A DNA stretch of 64,000 bases, from the NCBI GenBank assembly GCA_950295325.1, contig OX485804.1:12834001-12898000 (forward strand). Direction: 5' to 3'. Position numbers and translations under genes: made by a program. This DNA is from Polytrichum commune (lineage: Eukaryota > Streptophyta > Polytrichopsida > Polytrichales > Polytrichaceae). The notes under the pieces are model-generated. The model was not told the origin of the DNA, did not search any database, and worked only from the letters and a program-made list of their open reading frames with translations. Below, piece after piece: positions 1 through 12,559 of this stretch; positions within the stretch are counted from its first letter, which is position 1, and each line of letters opens with the position of its first letter.

Positions 1-2690
1 CCCGTTCTGCCCGGATCCTTCACCGTCAGCCGGAAGATGGAATGTTCTTGAACGGCCAGCTCGGGGGCCTTGAATCTCCACGTCAGCTGTTGGACCATAT
101 AACTGGGCTTTGCTCATACTGGGGTGTCACAGCCAACACTTGGTCAAAAACCTGCATATCACCAATCACGTCACAAATTTCCCATATGGTTTTGCCCTTG
201 GGAAAGGCAAATCAATTGTGGGACACTATAGATTCCGAATGTACCCAGAAAAATGGGTAGGGCCAATGGAATGATGCATGTAAAAGGGGCGAATCGAGAA
301 TCAAGGAATTGGGGTGACCATCTTGGGCAAGGAGACATTCACACACATTGGGTTTTGTGTAAGGCGGAAATGGCCAATAACGTCGGTGATCTGGCAATTC
401 TCGAATCCGACATCTAATTTTTGTCCCACAGACTTTGTGTTCCAAAATGAAAAGCTAATGATATAATTTGAAGATTCAAACTTGCAGCTTATTGGCTTGG
501 TTTGGTTTCTTAACACCTACAGAAGGGGTATTAGTAAATATAGATTCCTATATGTTAATTGTTAATTCATCTCAATATAAGTTTCTTAAGGTGATTTGAG
601 GACTTACATCCCGATTTAGGAGTTTATTGGCTCTGTCTGTAGGACAAAGGCTATGCATCAACTTCTTCGTTTCAAGAGCAAATTTCCTAACCACTTTGCG
701 TTCACACTTGGACGTTTAGTTGTTCTTGTTATTTTTGGCCCACTTTATTTAATGTGGATGTTAACTATAATTATATATGTATATGTGCGTATGTATGTAT
801 GTATGTATGTATAAATAAAACTATAATTTCTCCCTAAAATGCATTGAAAGCAATCTAGTTAACTATAGTTATTTCGGCAGTTCTTGATTATTTATTCTAA
901 AAATTTCGGGTGATATCAAAATCCTTGACCTGCATTTGAGAAGAAGGTGCACAAAATCCAAGAAAGGTTTGGTATAGTAAATAGCCATGTATTGGCATGA
1001 GCAAAGTGGACAACTATAATTGTAGTCTTTTGTAGTAAAGGACAGAGCCTCACGGTTCTACCGTTTTCTTGTTTAGAATAACATAATAATTCATCCAGCT
1101 CTACAATAGCAACCAAATGGCCATGAAAAATGTAAGAACTTGACCGAGAGAAATTAGGAGCATAAAGGCACCACGGCTTTAACCGGTTGGAATTCCAACT
1201 TGGGGGTTCTTGACTGGATTACTTCAAAAAATCATCCCAGACACTGGGATGGCCTCTTCATAGATTCCTCAATGAGCAGCCATCGTGATGATGAAGGGGC
1301 AATCGACATCAAACCACTAGAATCGATGATCACTATCGAAGATATCAAGATTCACGATGCCAAAGATCTTCAAGCCATGGCGCCTGCACTGAAGCGATCC
1401 GGAAAGCCAAGTTCCCCCTCATGGTGTCCAGGAGCCGGGGAAGTCATCATGCTTTTCCCGAGCTCCTGATGCAGTTGTTAGTAATGTTTTCACAGTGCTT
1501 AGTTGTTTCCCTTGCGAATCTGCTTGAAAGATTGGTAGCTCGCGTACTAGTATCGATCTACGATGGTCCTCCCTTGTGGTGGGCAACTCTAGCGGGGAGA
1601 TCTAGAACCTGCACTATGCAGCTGCACATCGCTTTTTAATGGGTTCTGGCATGACGAGGCGTTTGTATAGTGAGGGTGTGCTTGTTACTTCCGTATATCT
1701 ACTACTTGTGCATTTCCAATATCAAGAATGGTACTGGCTGTTCTCTTGAGATTCTGCTTTGGCATCTAGAGCTCAACGTTGGCCCAGAGATTGGTTGATT
1801 GTTTCTCGCGCACTTGAATATTTAGCTTCCAAATTGCTGCTCACTGTAACAAGAGGATAGCTCATAAATTGTCTTGACATACACATGTCAGGTCATAAAA
1901 TGCTCACAGAAGTCTCCTTCTTGAACCGCTGCATCATCATCTGCACAAAGTCGAAGAAAGCTGCACAAAGAAATAGCAGATGATTCTCGTGATAAATTTA
2001 TTACAAGAAGTGGTTATTGGTCATCAAACCGGTTGTGGATGCACCCAGACAATTCAACAGAGCAAATATGAATTAACGACCCATGGTCAGAACTCAGGTT
2101 TGAGACTGGGTCGGCCAAGGCTTGAACTCGTGCACGTGTAAGAAGCTTCAGTACCAAAATTCCATGCAAAAGTGCATGAATCAACGTATGAATCAAAATG
2201 CCCTCACCTGACATATGGTTATTGTTTGGAACAAATACGGGACCCGTGCTTCCAGAGGATCTACATGTGTTCCTCGCCTCTGTTTCTGGGACTCCTGCCA
2301 GTAGCGGAAGGTGCGAAGGTGTGTTATTATAGTATTATACGCTTGATTCTAGGGTTTTGCACTTTTTTTCATGGAATTTTGGTGCTGGAGCTTCTTACAC
2401 ATCCACGATGCAGGACAAGCCTATGCAAATTGCCGACCCACGCTTTCAATTCTGTCTGATGGACGGCGTTTAGAAGTCGCCGTAATGAGGTTTGCGTGGC
2501 AGCCACGCAGGGCAATTCAAGTGAGCACTGGTTGACGGGAAACCTAATCTCGTTCCCTCATTCTCGTTCATGAGGATGGATGAAGTAGACGGATAACGTG
2601 GACGGATGATATCGTGACGCAACCTCATCCTCCTGTCACATCATCCTTATCCCTCCCCGTGTACTTACAAGTAACAGTAAAAGTAAAAGT
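1..2690. other. Left flank without a recognised gene
   Basis: I recognise no conserved protein here. A GTAT microsatellite lies at about 789-813. An open stretch at 1200-1469 (plus) has no ATG at its beginning and resembles no family I know; it could be the end of an exon whose gene starts outside the window, but nothing confirms this. The DNA just before 2700 is the upstream region of the Dof-like gene. Confidence 0.4.
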
Positions 2691-2708
2691 ACACTGCAGT
2701 CAGGACAA

Positions 2709-2716
2709 TATATAAA
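2709..2716 (+). promoter_or_regulatory. TATA box of the Dof-like gene
   Basis: TATATAAA lies about 200 bases before the ATG at 2918. Transcription would then start near 2740 and leave a 5' UTR of roughly 180 bases. The match is to the consensus only; no transcript data are available. Confidence 0.5.
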
Positions 2717-2917
2717 CCATTACCGATACCAATTCCTATTTTTTCATTTTCTATTGTCGACATTCTTCAGTGTGCATATCCCAGTTGCCGCTGCAAGGTG
2801 AATATAGTTTGCATGAAGCCCGTCAGAGGTTTCTGATTTATCAATATTTAAAAAACTACAGAGTGGTGATAATAAATCTTTCATATTAAGTGACTCAAAA
2901 AGAAATTTGATGAGAAG

Positions 2918-4024
2918 ATGGATATTCAATTGCTGCCGAGGTATATTTCAAATGGGTTTTATCCCATCGAACAATTTAAAAGAGCAGAGGAGGAAGTGGT
3001 TGCACCAGGTCCATCCACAACATACCTCGTCAAGTCTATGCAAAGCAATGGCCAAGCTTACACAAATATCAGTGATCAAAGTGAGCTACATGATCAAATA
3101 TTCCTCGACGAGGATGAAACAAAGTTGTTTCACATGTTGTTTGACGACGCTCAAACCAGTGAAGCCGAGTCTATTGGAAGCAATCGCCAAGCCTACACAA
3201 ACATCGGTGATCAAAGTGAGCATTACGACCAAACATTCTTCGACCTAGATCAATCGTCGATTGTCATGCTCAAAAATGAAAACGTTCAAACCAATGAAGC
3301 CGAGTTTATGGGAGGCAACGGCCATGCTTCCACGAGTACCGGTGATCAAAGTGAGCACTATGACAACCAAACGTTCCTGGATCTAGGTGAAACAAATCTA
3401 GACCAAGCATTGTTTGCCATGCTTGAAAATGACGAGGCTCAAACCAATGAAGCTCATGTGCAAACAAATTGCACTCCAAAGAAGATGAGGAAGAGGATAG
3501 CAATAGAACCTGCCCTCTACGTGGACGTCATCAAGACATGCACCGCATGCTCATCGAATGAGGTTCAATTCAAATACCTCAACAACAACAAGTTGACGCA
3601 ACCACGATACAAATGCTTGGCATGTAAGAAGTTGTTCGTGCACAATCCCACTTCCAAAAGGCCAAAGCATCCGCAGGGTTACAAGAAATTGCGTGAATCA
3701 GAGGCTCTCCAAAACGCCGTCAAAGTGTGTCCAAACCCAAAGTGCAGGAAAGTGGGGTTCGCCAAGTTCTTATATTATAACAATAAAAACTTGTCGCAAC
3801 CACGATACAAATGTCGAGCATGTGGTGTAAGCTTCCAATATGGAGGCCAATTTGCCAATTGCGAAGAGTTACAAGAACATGCTCACATGGTGGAGCCCAA
3901 CGAAACGTCTACAGTGAGCAACACAATTGTTGGCCAAGAGGCCTTTCCCACTAAAGTTTCTCAACATGACTTGAAGATGCAAGAGTTTATCCGCTTTGTA
4001 GAAAATGAACTCCTAGAAACTTAG
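2918..4024 (+). CDS. Protein with two Dof-like zinc fingers and acidic N-terminal repeats
   Basis: Single-exon gene of 368 residues starting at a true ATG. Finger 1 (about 208-236) has C208, C211, C233 and C236, which is the C-x2-C-x21-C-x2-C spacing of plant Dof domains, with KYLNNNKLTQPRYKC matching the Dof core. Finger 2 (271-302) contains YYNNKNLSQPRYKC, close to the canonical Dof YYNNYNLSQPRHFC, but its first cysteine pair is C-x4-C (C271, C276) and the spacer is 22. Neither finger keeps the RRYWTxGG segment that normally follows. Residues 44-184 hold three imperfect repeats of about 45 residues, each with a GDQSE/SDQSE motif and rich in D, E, Q and N, like an activation region. KKMRKR at 188-193 could be a nuclear localisation signal. 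Dof proteins are plant transcription factors that bind AAAG with one finger. That this diverged two-finger protein still binds DNA is inference. AATAAA at about 4070 may serve polyadenylation. Confidence 0.75.
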   Translation: MDIQLLPRYISNGFYPIEQFKRAEEEVVAPGPSTTYLVKSMQSNGQAYTNISDQSELHDQIFLDEDETKLFHMLFDDAQTSEAESIGSNRQAYTNIGDQSEHYDQTFFDLDQSSIVMLKNENVQTNEAEFMGGNGHASTSTGDQSEHYDNQTFLDLGETNLDQALFAMLENDEAQTNEAHVQTNCTPKKMRKRIAIEPALYVDVIKTCTACSSNEVQFKYLNNNKLTQPRYKCLACKKLFVHNPTSKRPKHPQGYKKLRESEALQNAVKVCPNPKCRKVGFAKFLYYNNKNLSQPRYKCRACGVSFQYGGQFANCEELQEHAHMVEPNETSTVSNTIVGQEAFPTKVSQHDLKMQEFIRFVENELLET

Positions 4025-4438
4025 TTTTGATGGCACGAGCAAGTTAGTTTCAGTATAATTTATGATAGCAATAAATTATCGATTGCAACGAATGGCACAT
4101 CTCTGCCAAAATGGCATGTACTGATAAAGATCTATTTAATACTAAATGGCCATTGAAACGGCGCCAATATCACAGAAATTGTCTAGCTATTTGCATCCTA
4201 GAGCATGAGGATAGTTTGCGTGCTTACATACAGACAGAGATAACTAGTATGTTAATGTTTTTTACTCTGTCGTGCATGCATGCATATGTTACAATTATTC
4301 AAAATAGGGAATCTGTCTTTCAATCTAGAGAAGAGGTGAACCTGAATTGGGGTGCTTCTTTGCACAAATGCTCCTGTATTGAATACACTATATGTTCAGA
4401 AAAATGCGAATGTCTTTGATCTACAAGATTTCTCCAAA

Positions 4439-7383
4439 TCAGATAGCTGAGGCAGCAACAGGAGCACGTTGTTTATACCCCAAGAAGGGTAGTGGACTCC
4501 CAGCTGCACATTCAATATCATGAAAGACATAACGTTAATTCCTGATAATATAGCAATTACATTTTTCAGCGTACTGTCATGTTGCGTACAGGAAGTTTAA
4601 AAGAGTGAGTTCTAAGTGGATGAATCGTACCTTCATCATCAAATAGGCTGGGGTAATGTTGTTGGTAGCAGAAATAGGCAACAAGCAAACCTGCAAATCA
4701 AAAAAATGAGCAGTTGCATGACAATTAAGAATAGCAGTGGAGCCCGGTTTTTCATACATTCTTTCACTTAGGCCCGATTGCAAGCAGTGATTTAAGCAAT
4801 GTCTACAATTTCGTCACCAAACGCCCAGAGAGGGAGCAAACATGAATTTGAAGTCAGCATAGGTATGTAGCTAACATAAACACGGTTAGTTTAGCTTTAA
4901 ATATTGAAAAAACCCCAACATGGCTTTGGAGACAACCAAACTGACAATCTGTAATTAGAAAGGTCTTCCTAAGAAAAGAAACCCTTGTTGAAATAGCTTC
5001 ATTTTTCTAATGAGATACTCTGATTGAAGTACATGTGTTGAAATTAGGAGGCAGATACAGTCAAGTACTTAAAAAATCCACCACACGACTCTTTGCAACA
5101 TTTAGTATTTTTAACCGCCATTTCTACACACAGTTGTAACCTTTTGTCAATCGTTCAGTGTGATATACATAAGTTAATTTTCAACCTTGGGACACAATTC
5201 CATTGAATGCTCTCTGGCTTGTCAACTTTAAACGTAGCTTTTAAAAGTATGGGATGCAATTTGAGTAATTTGCAACAACTTTTCTTACCAAGAAGACTAC
5301 CAACGACGACATCGTACCAATGGTGCCAATAATTATCGATTCGAGAAATCCCGACAAAGGCAGCTCCCAACAACGGCAGAACCAGAGGGAAGAACTTCCA
5401 GGAGTGACCTCGACGGTCAAAGAACCCAATCTTTCCTGCCAAGTACATTGCCAAGTATCCAAGTCCAGCAAACGACCCTGCACAAGTCTCAGACCGACAC
5501 ATCCAGGATGAAGTCCTTCTCAAAATTGAGAGACATCCATAAATCTTATATATCACAACATATCTCTGTCCTTATTGCAAGAGAAATTAGGGTTCACAAT
5601 AGCCAACAATGAAGAGGCACCATCAAATATTTCCAATTTCATTGCTTAGAAAGAGAGTAACATACATGATGAGTGTCCACTTGGGAAACCCTTGTACGCC
5701 TCCTTCATCACAGAGGCTGAATTAATACAAATGACGTTTCCCTCTGTGTCATAATTCTGCTCAAAAAGATGATCACACAATTTAAGAGGGTTAGAGACGT
5801 ATACGAATGGATCAGGGCAGTGTGACAATTTTCGTGGAAGTTCTGGTTCTCAACAGAAAATTGAAGACTGACAATACGAATGTTTAACAAAATTTACAGG
5901 AGTTGCAGTAGGGCTGCCGAAACACCGTGCGTAAAAATCGGGCCGGGGAAAGCCGAGGCCATCTTTCAAGGCGTCGGTGATGACGGCTGTAAGTAACACT
6001 GCGGTCAGAAGGCCTGCGTACATTTTCAACTCGGTCAATGCAAATTGTGAGCAAATTGTATTCATGTGCACTCTTATGCATGTGATCCTAATGCAACATT
6101 AAAGAAAGATAACACATTCCAAGTTCCGGTGTATCGTAGTAACAACAACCTGCTTAATTCAAAAAACAGAGAACACAAGATGGAGAGGAAATGAACCAGT
6201 ACCAAGAATAGCATGGTGTACATCGCGGCTCATGCGTTTCCAGATGAAGACTATCAATACAAAGATAATAGGGACTACAATTGCAATGATCTGCAATATT
6301 CACACCATAAGAAACATTATATTTTGTTATTTATGAGGCCCGCAGCCTCGAGATGGTCTAAGAATAGACAACGATGTCCACGAACTAATTTTTCAGATAT
6401 CGAACTGTGCGCCCACTTCATATAATGTGCATGTTCATGCCAACATTACATTTTTACACTTTTTTCCTATCAATAAACAGGCTGCAGGAATCCTGATCTT
6501 TCCACAATGCAAACTCTGAACAAAATTACACGCAGTGTAATTTGGAAAAAAAATCTCACAGGGCTCAATGAATGGGTGTACGTACGAGTCAACCACAACT
6601 TCTCACGATTCTGGGGTACGTACGAGTCAAACACAACTTCTCACGATTCTGGGGATCAAATTTTGATCGCATTGAACATACATACAATATATGCCCAACA
6701 GAAAATCGGAAAAGAAACATCATAGAGGTAGATGGGCCTTAAATGGTTGCTTTCTCTAACTAGCCCACTTCTCAGAGGATATAAAACACGGATTAGTACG
6801 AGATGGTCAGCAAATCCACATTGAGGCCGTAGCCACTTTCCTTACAGTTGTTGGAGCTCATATGAATATCTTATTCATTATCAAAGTGTAGATTCTCATG
6901 CTCACCATATGGGCATGTAAGTCCCCCCAATTATGTTGAGTATTGAACCTAGACTGGTTGGTAGATTTTGAGCACGCAGTTCAATCTCTTTCAGACACAT
7001 GATTTTTGGAATCCGTTCTCGAAGTCCCACCAAACCACATACCACTCATATATAGGTGTCCTAGTAAGAGAAGTAACCGAATAAGGCTCGTCTAACGCTA
7101 TTTTGTTAGCTTAACTTAAGGAGGGGCAAAGAGCAGAGAAACATACCGGAACAGCATATGTGGGCACAGTTTGATGCCTCATGGGGTACATGAGATCCCC
7201 GGTGACAAACATGTGTGCTCCAACATATCTCCTGTAAGGGTGGATGATCTGCAATATAACTTCGAGAATCAGAAGTATGATAACAAAGATCCAGTCCTTC
7301 CAGTGGTGCAAGATTAGCCTCCCAAACCCAAGATTACTGTGCCCATCAGGCACTCCGGAGCTTGGAATACCACCACCCCGCAT
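4439..7383 (-). CDS. LPP: Lipid phosphate phosphatase (PAP2 family)
   Basis: Seven coding exons (minus): 7383-7147, 6290-6203, 6013-5898, 5756-5666, 5477-5289, 4690-4631 and 4503-4439. All junctions are GT-AG and all phases join into one frame of 281 residues. The family dephosphorylates phosphatidate and related lipid phosphates in membranes. All three PAP2 motifs are intact: K125-x6-R132-P133 (KDGLGFPRP), PSGH at 172-175, and S222-R223-x5-H229-x3-D233 ([13 protein letters not shown]). Hydrophobic segments include about 31-45 ([15 protein letters not shown]), 80-95, 109-123, the [12 protein letters not shown] segment near 179-190, and 205-220. The first in-frame ATG is at 7383. A good acceptor at about 7508 suggests a 5' UTR intron. 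The C-terminal tail (about 25 residues after the last membrane segment) is shorter than in many plant LPPs. No symbol beyond LPP can be assigned. Confidence 0.9.
6578..6653. repeat. 38-bp direct repeat in LPP intron 1
   Basis: Two adjacent copies of a 38-bp unit beginning GTACGTACGAGTC (6578 and 6616) differ at only a few bases. They lie in the first intron of the phosphatase gene. The GTACGTAC core is palindromic. This is probably a recent local duplication. Confidence 0.8.
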
Positions 7384-7995
7384 CTTTAGAAAATTCACCC
7401 CGAAATCTCACTAGCTTGAAATCAGATGTCAATCTTGCGAGCCTTCCGAAAGATATTAACGCTCTGTGTCCCAGGAGAATAACTCTTGAATGAAATTCCA
7501 GTGACCTGCAGAGTCGTGCAGGACAAAAACATTAATATGTGATAGTACCACGGCATTGCTTGAGAAAGAGGTTAAGTGGCCCAAACTTAAGCTTGATTAT
7601 GTTACGGAGATTTGAACACCCTATATGCAGTATTTATTCGCCTTGAGTACGTTGGACTTAAAGCGAGCGAAATACATTTCATATATATATATATATATAG
7701 GCCCGTTAATCTCAAATATTCCTCGGACCGTAGAAATCTAGTGCAATAATCCCAGTATACAGAGAACAGCTCATGTCCTGCCTCTTTCACCTTCTCAACC
7801 TGGTTTTTCATCTACATAGAGGTGATAATATGACCAAAATGAATTGATCCACAAGGCTTGCTCCACACGCAAGACGATGCTACTTTGAAAACAACACGAA
7901 TCCAGACCCAGCTCTTGCATCCTTCAAAACCAATTCTACCTCAAAAAGAGTCCAATCTTGACTACAATCTCTATGCCGTTAAGTTCTCACAAAAG

Positions 7996-8755
7996 CCAGT
8001 GACTCACAAGACACCTGAAGACGGAGCGTCAAGCCCCATCAACAACCTCCCCCTCTTTGCCTCATTCTTACATCTTTCAAGATATTGAGCTAAAGTGAAC
8101 ACCACGGGGCTCAAAACCGAGGCTCCCGTCATGAGCTCAACACAAAACCCAGAACTCAAAAATTTCAAAATTTACACTGAACGCCCACACCCAAGAAAAT
8201 CCAAAACCATAACACTCCAAAGTCAGGATTTTTTTTTTAAATAAAAATAATAAATAAATAAATAAACTTCGCCAATCTCCAGCACACGTAATTCTCAACA
8301 CATACAAAAATCACAAGCAAGCACTCAATCTTCTCATATAAGAGTCGTTCGTGCATGCAGAAGCTCTCAAAGCACATACCCAACCCAGTGACTCACAAGG
8401 CAGCTGAAGACGAAGCGTCAACTCCCATCCTAAACCACCTCTTCTCTTATTCACTCTTGGATCACTCGACTTTTTGAGCTCCAGTGAAACCCAAGGAACT
8501 CAAAACCGAGGCTCCCGCTATGAGCTCAACACAAAACCCAGAACACAGAGAATTCAAAACTCATACTGACCTCCTCAGACCCAAGAAAAAACCAAAACCA
8601 ACGCACCCTAAAATTCGGAGAATACTTCGCCACACTCCAGCACACGAAATCCTATACACAGACAGACTTTCACAAGAATGGATGGAGTGAGTTAATCTGC
8701 TTATGTAATGGACTGGACTGTTCGAAGCATGCAGGAGCTCTCCACACATACCCAA
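7996..8755. repeat. Tandem duplication (about 390 bp) upstream of LPP
   Basis: The segment starting CCAGTGACTCACAAG at 7996 recurs at 8385. The two units stay alignable to about 8384 and 8755 with scattered indels, for example GAGGCTCCCG followed by ATGAGCTCAACACAAAACCC in both. It lies 0.6-1.4 kb before the LPP start codon, so it may include promoter or 5' UTR sequence. No protein is apparent in it. Confidence 0.75.
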
Positions 8756-8759
8756 CGCG

Positions 8760-11330
8760 GTCAGGCGGCCACCGCAAGGTGCCCACGAATAGGTTAATCT
8801 TCCGGTTTGTTTCTAATAAATTGCAGTGAGGAACCAGGAAGCTGGAGTTTGGACGTGGAAAATAGAGGGGGATCACATGGGAGCAGCGAGGAATGCTCCT
8901 GCGGAGACACACAACAAAGAACTGGAAAGGCTGCGCAAGGGGGAGGGCGGCCTGGGGCGGGCAGGACAGCGGGCAGCTCGACCAAAAAGACTCCGCAGGG
9001 GAGGCTGCAACCCACAAAATAGCTGCCCGCCACGTAAAAGCCAGGTCACCGGGTGTGAGTTCGGGTATGCCAGGTGGCCACTTCATTTATTTGCACAAAT
9101 GGCATTTATGTTTACTACGTGGAAAACTTATGTAAACTTGTGAAAACTTATACCACCTTAAAAGGGAGAGCGGAATTATCGCATACATACAATCGTACCT
9201 CTCATTCATCCAACATTTTTTTTAATTTAAATTTTAAAAAAATAAAACTTTCTATTTTAAAACCCTAAAATAGCATGCAGCCCGAAGGTTGTTTTTTTTT
9301 TAAGTTGATTTGACACCGGAATCAGTTTTGAAGACCTTGAGAAACAGTCTATTTCAACTTATTCAAGATAATTACTCACAAACTTATAGGGGTTTCAAAT
9401 TTTCTATGTTGGATGGACAAGAGGTATGCTCAAATGCGATAATCCTCTCAACCATAAAAGTGGTTCATCTCATTCACTTTTAGGTTGGACGTATGACATG
9501 TATATCAATCAGGGCGGTGAGAGGGAATTTTCTCATCCGTCCCTAACATCAAAAAATATATAGAGATTTTAAAAAAACATGTGTGAATCAAAGAATAGAC
9601 ATCAAAAAAACATGTGTTGAAAATTACGTGCTCGAAATTTGTTGACTGTTTTAGACACAATAATCAACATAATTAGGGGACCTCTATGATCATTTGATGA
9701 GAGAGAAAATCTTCACTTTTGCAATGAATGAATATGCATACGAGCTCCAAAAATTATGAGGAAAGTGGCTATAGACACAATTTGGATTTGATAATTATGT
9801 TATTGATTGTGTGTTTCATATCCTATGAGAAGTGGTTCATATCCCAAAGAGAAAAGTGTCTATTTAAGGCCCGCTTACCTTATATGTGTTGCTCTGCAAG
9901 GGTTAAACCATGCATTCCATCCATTCACGTGGAGATTTGATATCCATGATGGTGATCGTACTTGAAGTGATGGTCTTTTTTGGGGACTTTGAGATACTTT
10001 GTCTCTTTTAATATTGGGGTTTATTTGATCACAAACTCAATGATGTTCCTTGATATTCATAATTTCCTTGGATTGATTGTTACTAGGGGATGTTGTGCGG
10101 CATTATTTTGGTGTAAGGCAATGATTTTGATGGAGTAAATACATCCGTGTCCACTACATGTACGACTCAATTTGGTCCATCAGAGAATTCCATCATCCGC
10201 TCCACCTTTGTGACCTGGAAGTGCAAGTGCTACAAACAAGTCGTTCATGGATTTATGTTTGTTTCTTTTGTAGGAAGTTTGTTTTTCTTGTAAATAAGTG
10301 GATGTGTGTAGGTTGCTAATTAACATTGTGAGTTTAATGTGGCAACTTCTATAGTTTGTTGGTCTTGATTGCTATTGTGGTTATATATAGACGATGCTTT
10401 GAAGATGATGTGCCTTGATGATCAAAAAACTTTTGTGCATGTTTGCAAGCAATCTACATTCAGTCATTGTGATTGGTTAGTTTATAGATCCGCATATTTG
10501 GTAAATCTTGTTCTAGTGTCTTTGGACCAACGATCTTGTGTAATTTGAAGGATTAGTTGGAAGGATATCTCGTGGGATTTTACCCATTTGAATATTGATT
10601 TGGACAATTATTCCTTACCTAATGATATGTGTAATGATTTCTTGAGGAGATAAACCCAATTCATGATATTCCTAAATACCTAATGAGTATGCATGGATTA
10701 AAAACGACACTTGAAAGACTTAGAAGCTTTTAGCAATTCCAACACAAATGATACGATTGAATTCCTCTCAATGCGGCTCTCTAATCACATCGTCAATGAT
10801 GGAATCCTTACCATTGGATTGAGGGCGGCATCAATTATGAGTTCTATGCATAGTAATAGAGCAATTAGGATTTCTTTATAATTACTAAATATTATTGAAT
10901 TTTCTTATTTGTCTATGATGAAGGTAATTGGAAGGGTGGCAACATTTGTCCCTTTCCAATTTGTTTTCAAGGGTTTGTGCTTCCCATGAACATGTATTTC
11001 CAACAAATAATAATGAATTTTTTTTCACTTCCTCTCTATCTAGACAAGAATGTCTCTGGCATATAGAAATTTAACTTTGGTGCCGAAAGGGGTGAATTAC
11101 CTTTTGACACTTCCATTTTTGAAAGATTAATAATGTTTGGATACAATCCTTGGCACAAGCTCAATTAATATGAGAATTTGGTAACACTGATAAAAAAAAA
11201 TTCCGCCTCTCCTTCTAGTGCATGGTTATATTTCAGTACCCCAAATCAGAAAAACTCAATCTCCAATTTTCTATGATTTTTTGGTGACTTATAACACAAG
11301 AAGTTTCATTGACATCCAAATGGATGGGCC
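8760..11330. other. Gene-free stretch with a GC-rich island and old repeats
   Basis: 8820-9060 is purine- and GC-rich and open in several frames with no recognisable product. 9590-9730 is a diverged relative of 29905-30055 (both have GAATAGACA, a GTGCTC.AAATTTGTT block and CATTT.ATGAG), so a dispersed repeat occurs here. The rest is AT-rich and I see no gene. Confidence 0.5.
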
Positions 11331-11587
11331 ACCTTTATGTGCATTTTCCCCTGTTTAATTGAATTGAAACCTTTGCATTCTGTCCATTTAAAAGTTATGG
11401 CTTTCTCTCGTACTAGTGTTCGCTCTTCCCCATTCTGTGTGATTCTTCATCAGAAAAGGGCTAATAGTCCATTTCTGAGCAATGTGCACACTGCACAGCG
11501 AATTAGGAGTGTGAATACCTTCTCTTTGCATCCAGATTCTAAGTGGCAGATAACAAGAAAATCACACATTCACGTGCACAGTTTACG

Positions 11588-12546
11588 TCACTCAAAGTGC
11601 AGAATTCGGAATAAAAGGTGGATCAAGAGTCTGTTGACAAAAGATGTAATATAAGTTTGCCAGGCTTTACGCTCATCCCGGGCGCTTATTCCATTCATAA
11701 TTTCCATACTCTGCAAGTGCCAGATGATAAGGTAGTATATACACCTAAAATATACCTTCTGTATTATTAAGGTTTCATTGGAGAAATGAAGGGGGATTCT
11801 GCGTCGGCACATGAGAGAAGAGTGAGCGGCAATCACGATGCCGCTGATAAGTGCGTATCTCTCTGTTGAGGGAAACATTCTCGGCACACGGTGAACCTGT
11901 AGTGATGGTAGAACAAGGCCACAGAAAGACCCACAATAGGATGGTCCTGAAAGTAAAAATGTATTTTCATCATTTGCTTGGATCTGTTGAAAAAATTTGA
12001 GCATCATGCGGCGCAGAATAAGGCTTTGGCAATGTAGATTTTGCTCACTTTCATTGCGAAGAAACAACTTCCTGCCCTAATAACTTATGACCGGGTCCAA
12101 GGATCCCAACTGCAGTATATGTAAATTGTTTACATTTCCGATCAGGGCATGAGAGGGAGGCACCAACTGAGGCTGGAGATCCGCACCCTCCGCACTTGAC
12201 AAACCCAAAGAATGTCATCTAGCGCTACCGAATAACACCGATCCGACAACTGGCTCGAGGTAAGACCTGAATCGGTACTACCTGGTACAGAACCTTACAA
12301 TTCAGTTTGTACACAATCCCTGACCACAGGTTGCAACTGTGAAAAGGTCCCTGCTCGCACCAGCATTCCAGAAAGACCGATCAAACTAGCCGTGAAAGAA
12401 ACGTGGCAGCAAGCGGCTACAAGAATTAAAGCACACTCCAGAAGCCTTCTTTTAAATGCTGGAGAACTAACGAGGGAAATTGCAACGAGCATCAAAATGT
12501 GATTTCTCCCTTTCTGGTGTTGCAGTACGGCATGCGTGCCACGCAT
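11588..12546 (-). other. Possible unidentified exons, minus strand
   Basis: Open stretches at 11588-12067 and 12295-12546 (minus) are longer than typical for this DNA. A convincing splice acceptor (TTTTTACTTTCAG) precedes a segment near 11950 that could encode DHPIVGLSVALFYHHY, and a good donor (GTAAGG) lies at about 12298. I cannot assign a family, and the exons do not join into a gene I can defend. Treat this as a region to test against transcripts. Confidence 0.2.
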
Positions 12547-12559
12547 CCATCATCCATCA

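Noticed and set aside
8820-9060. GC-rich overlapping frames as a small gene
   Set aside because: Frames are open on both strands because of composition. No motif, no family resemblance, no splice logic.
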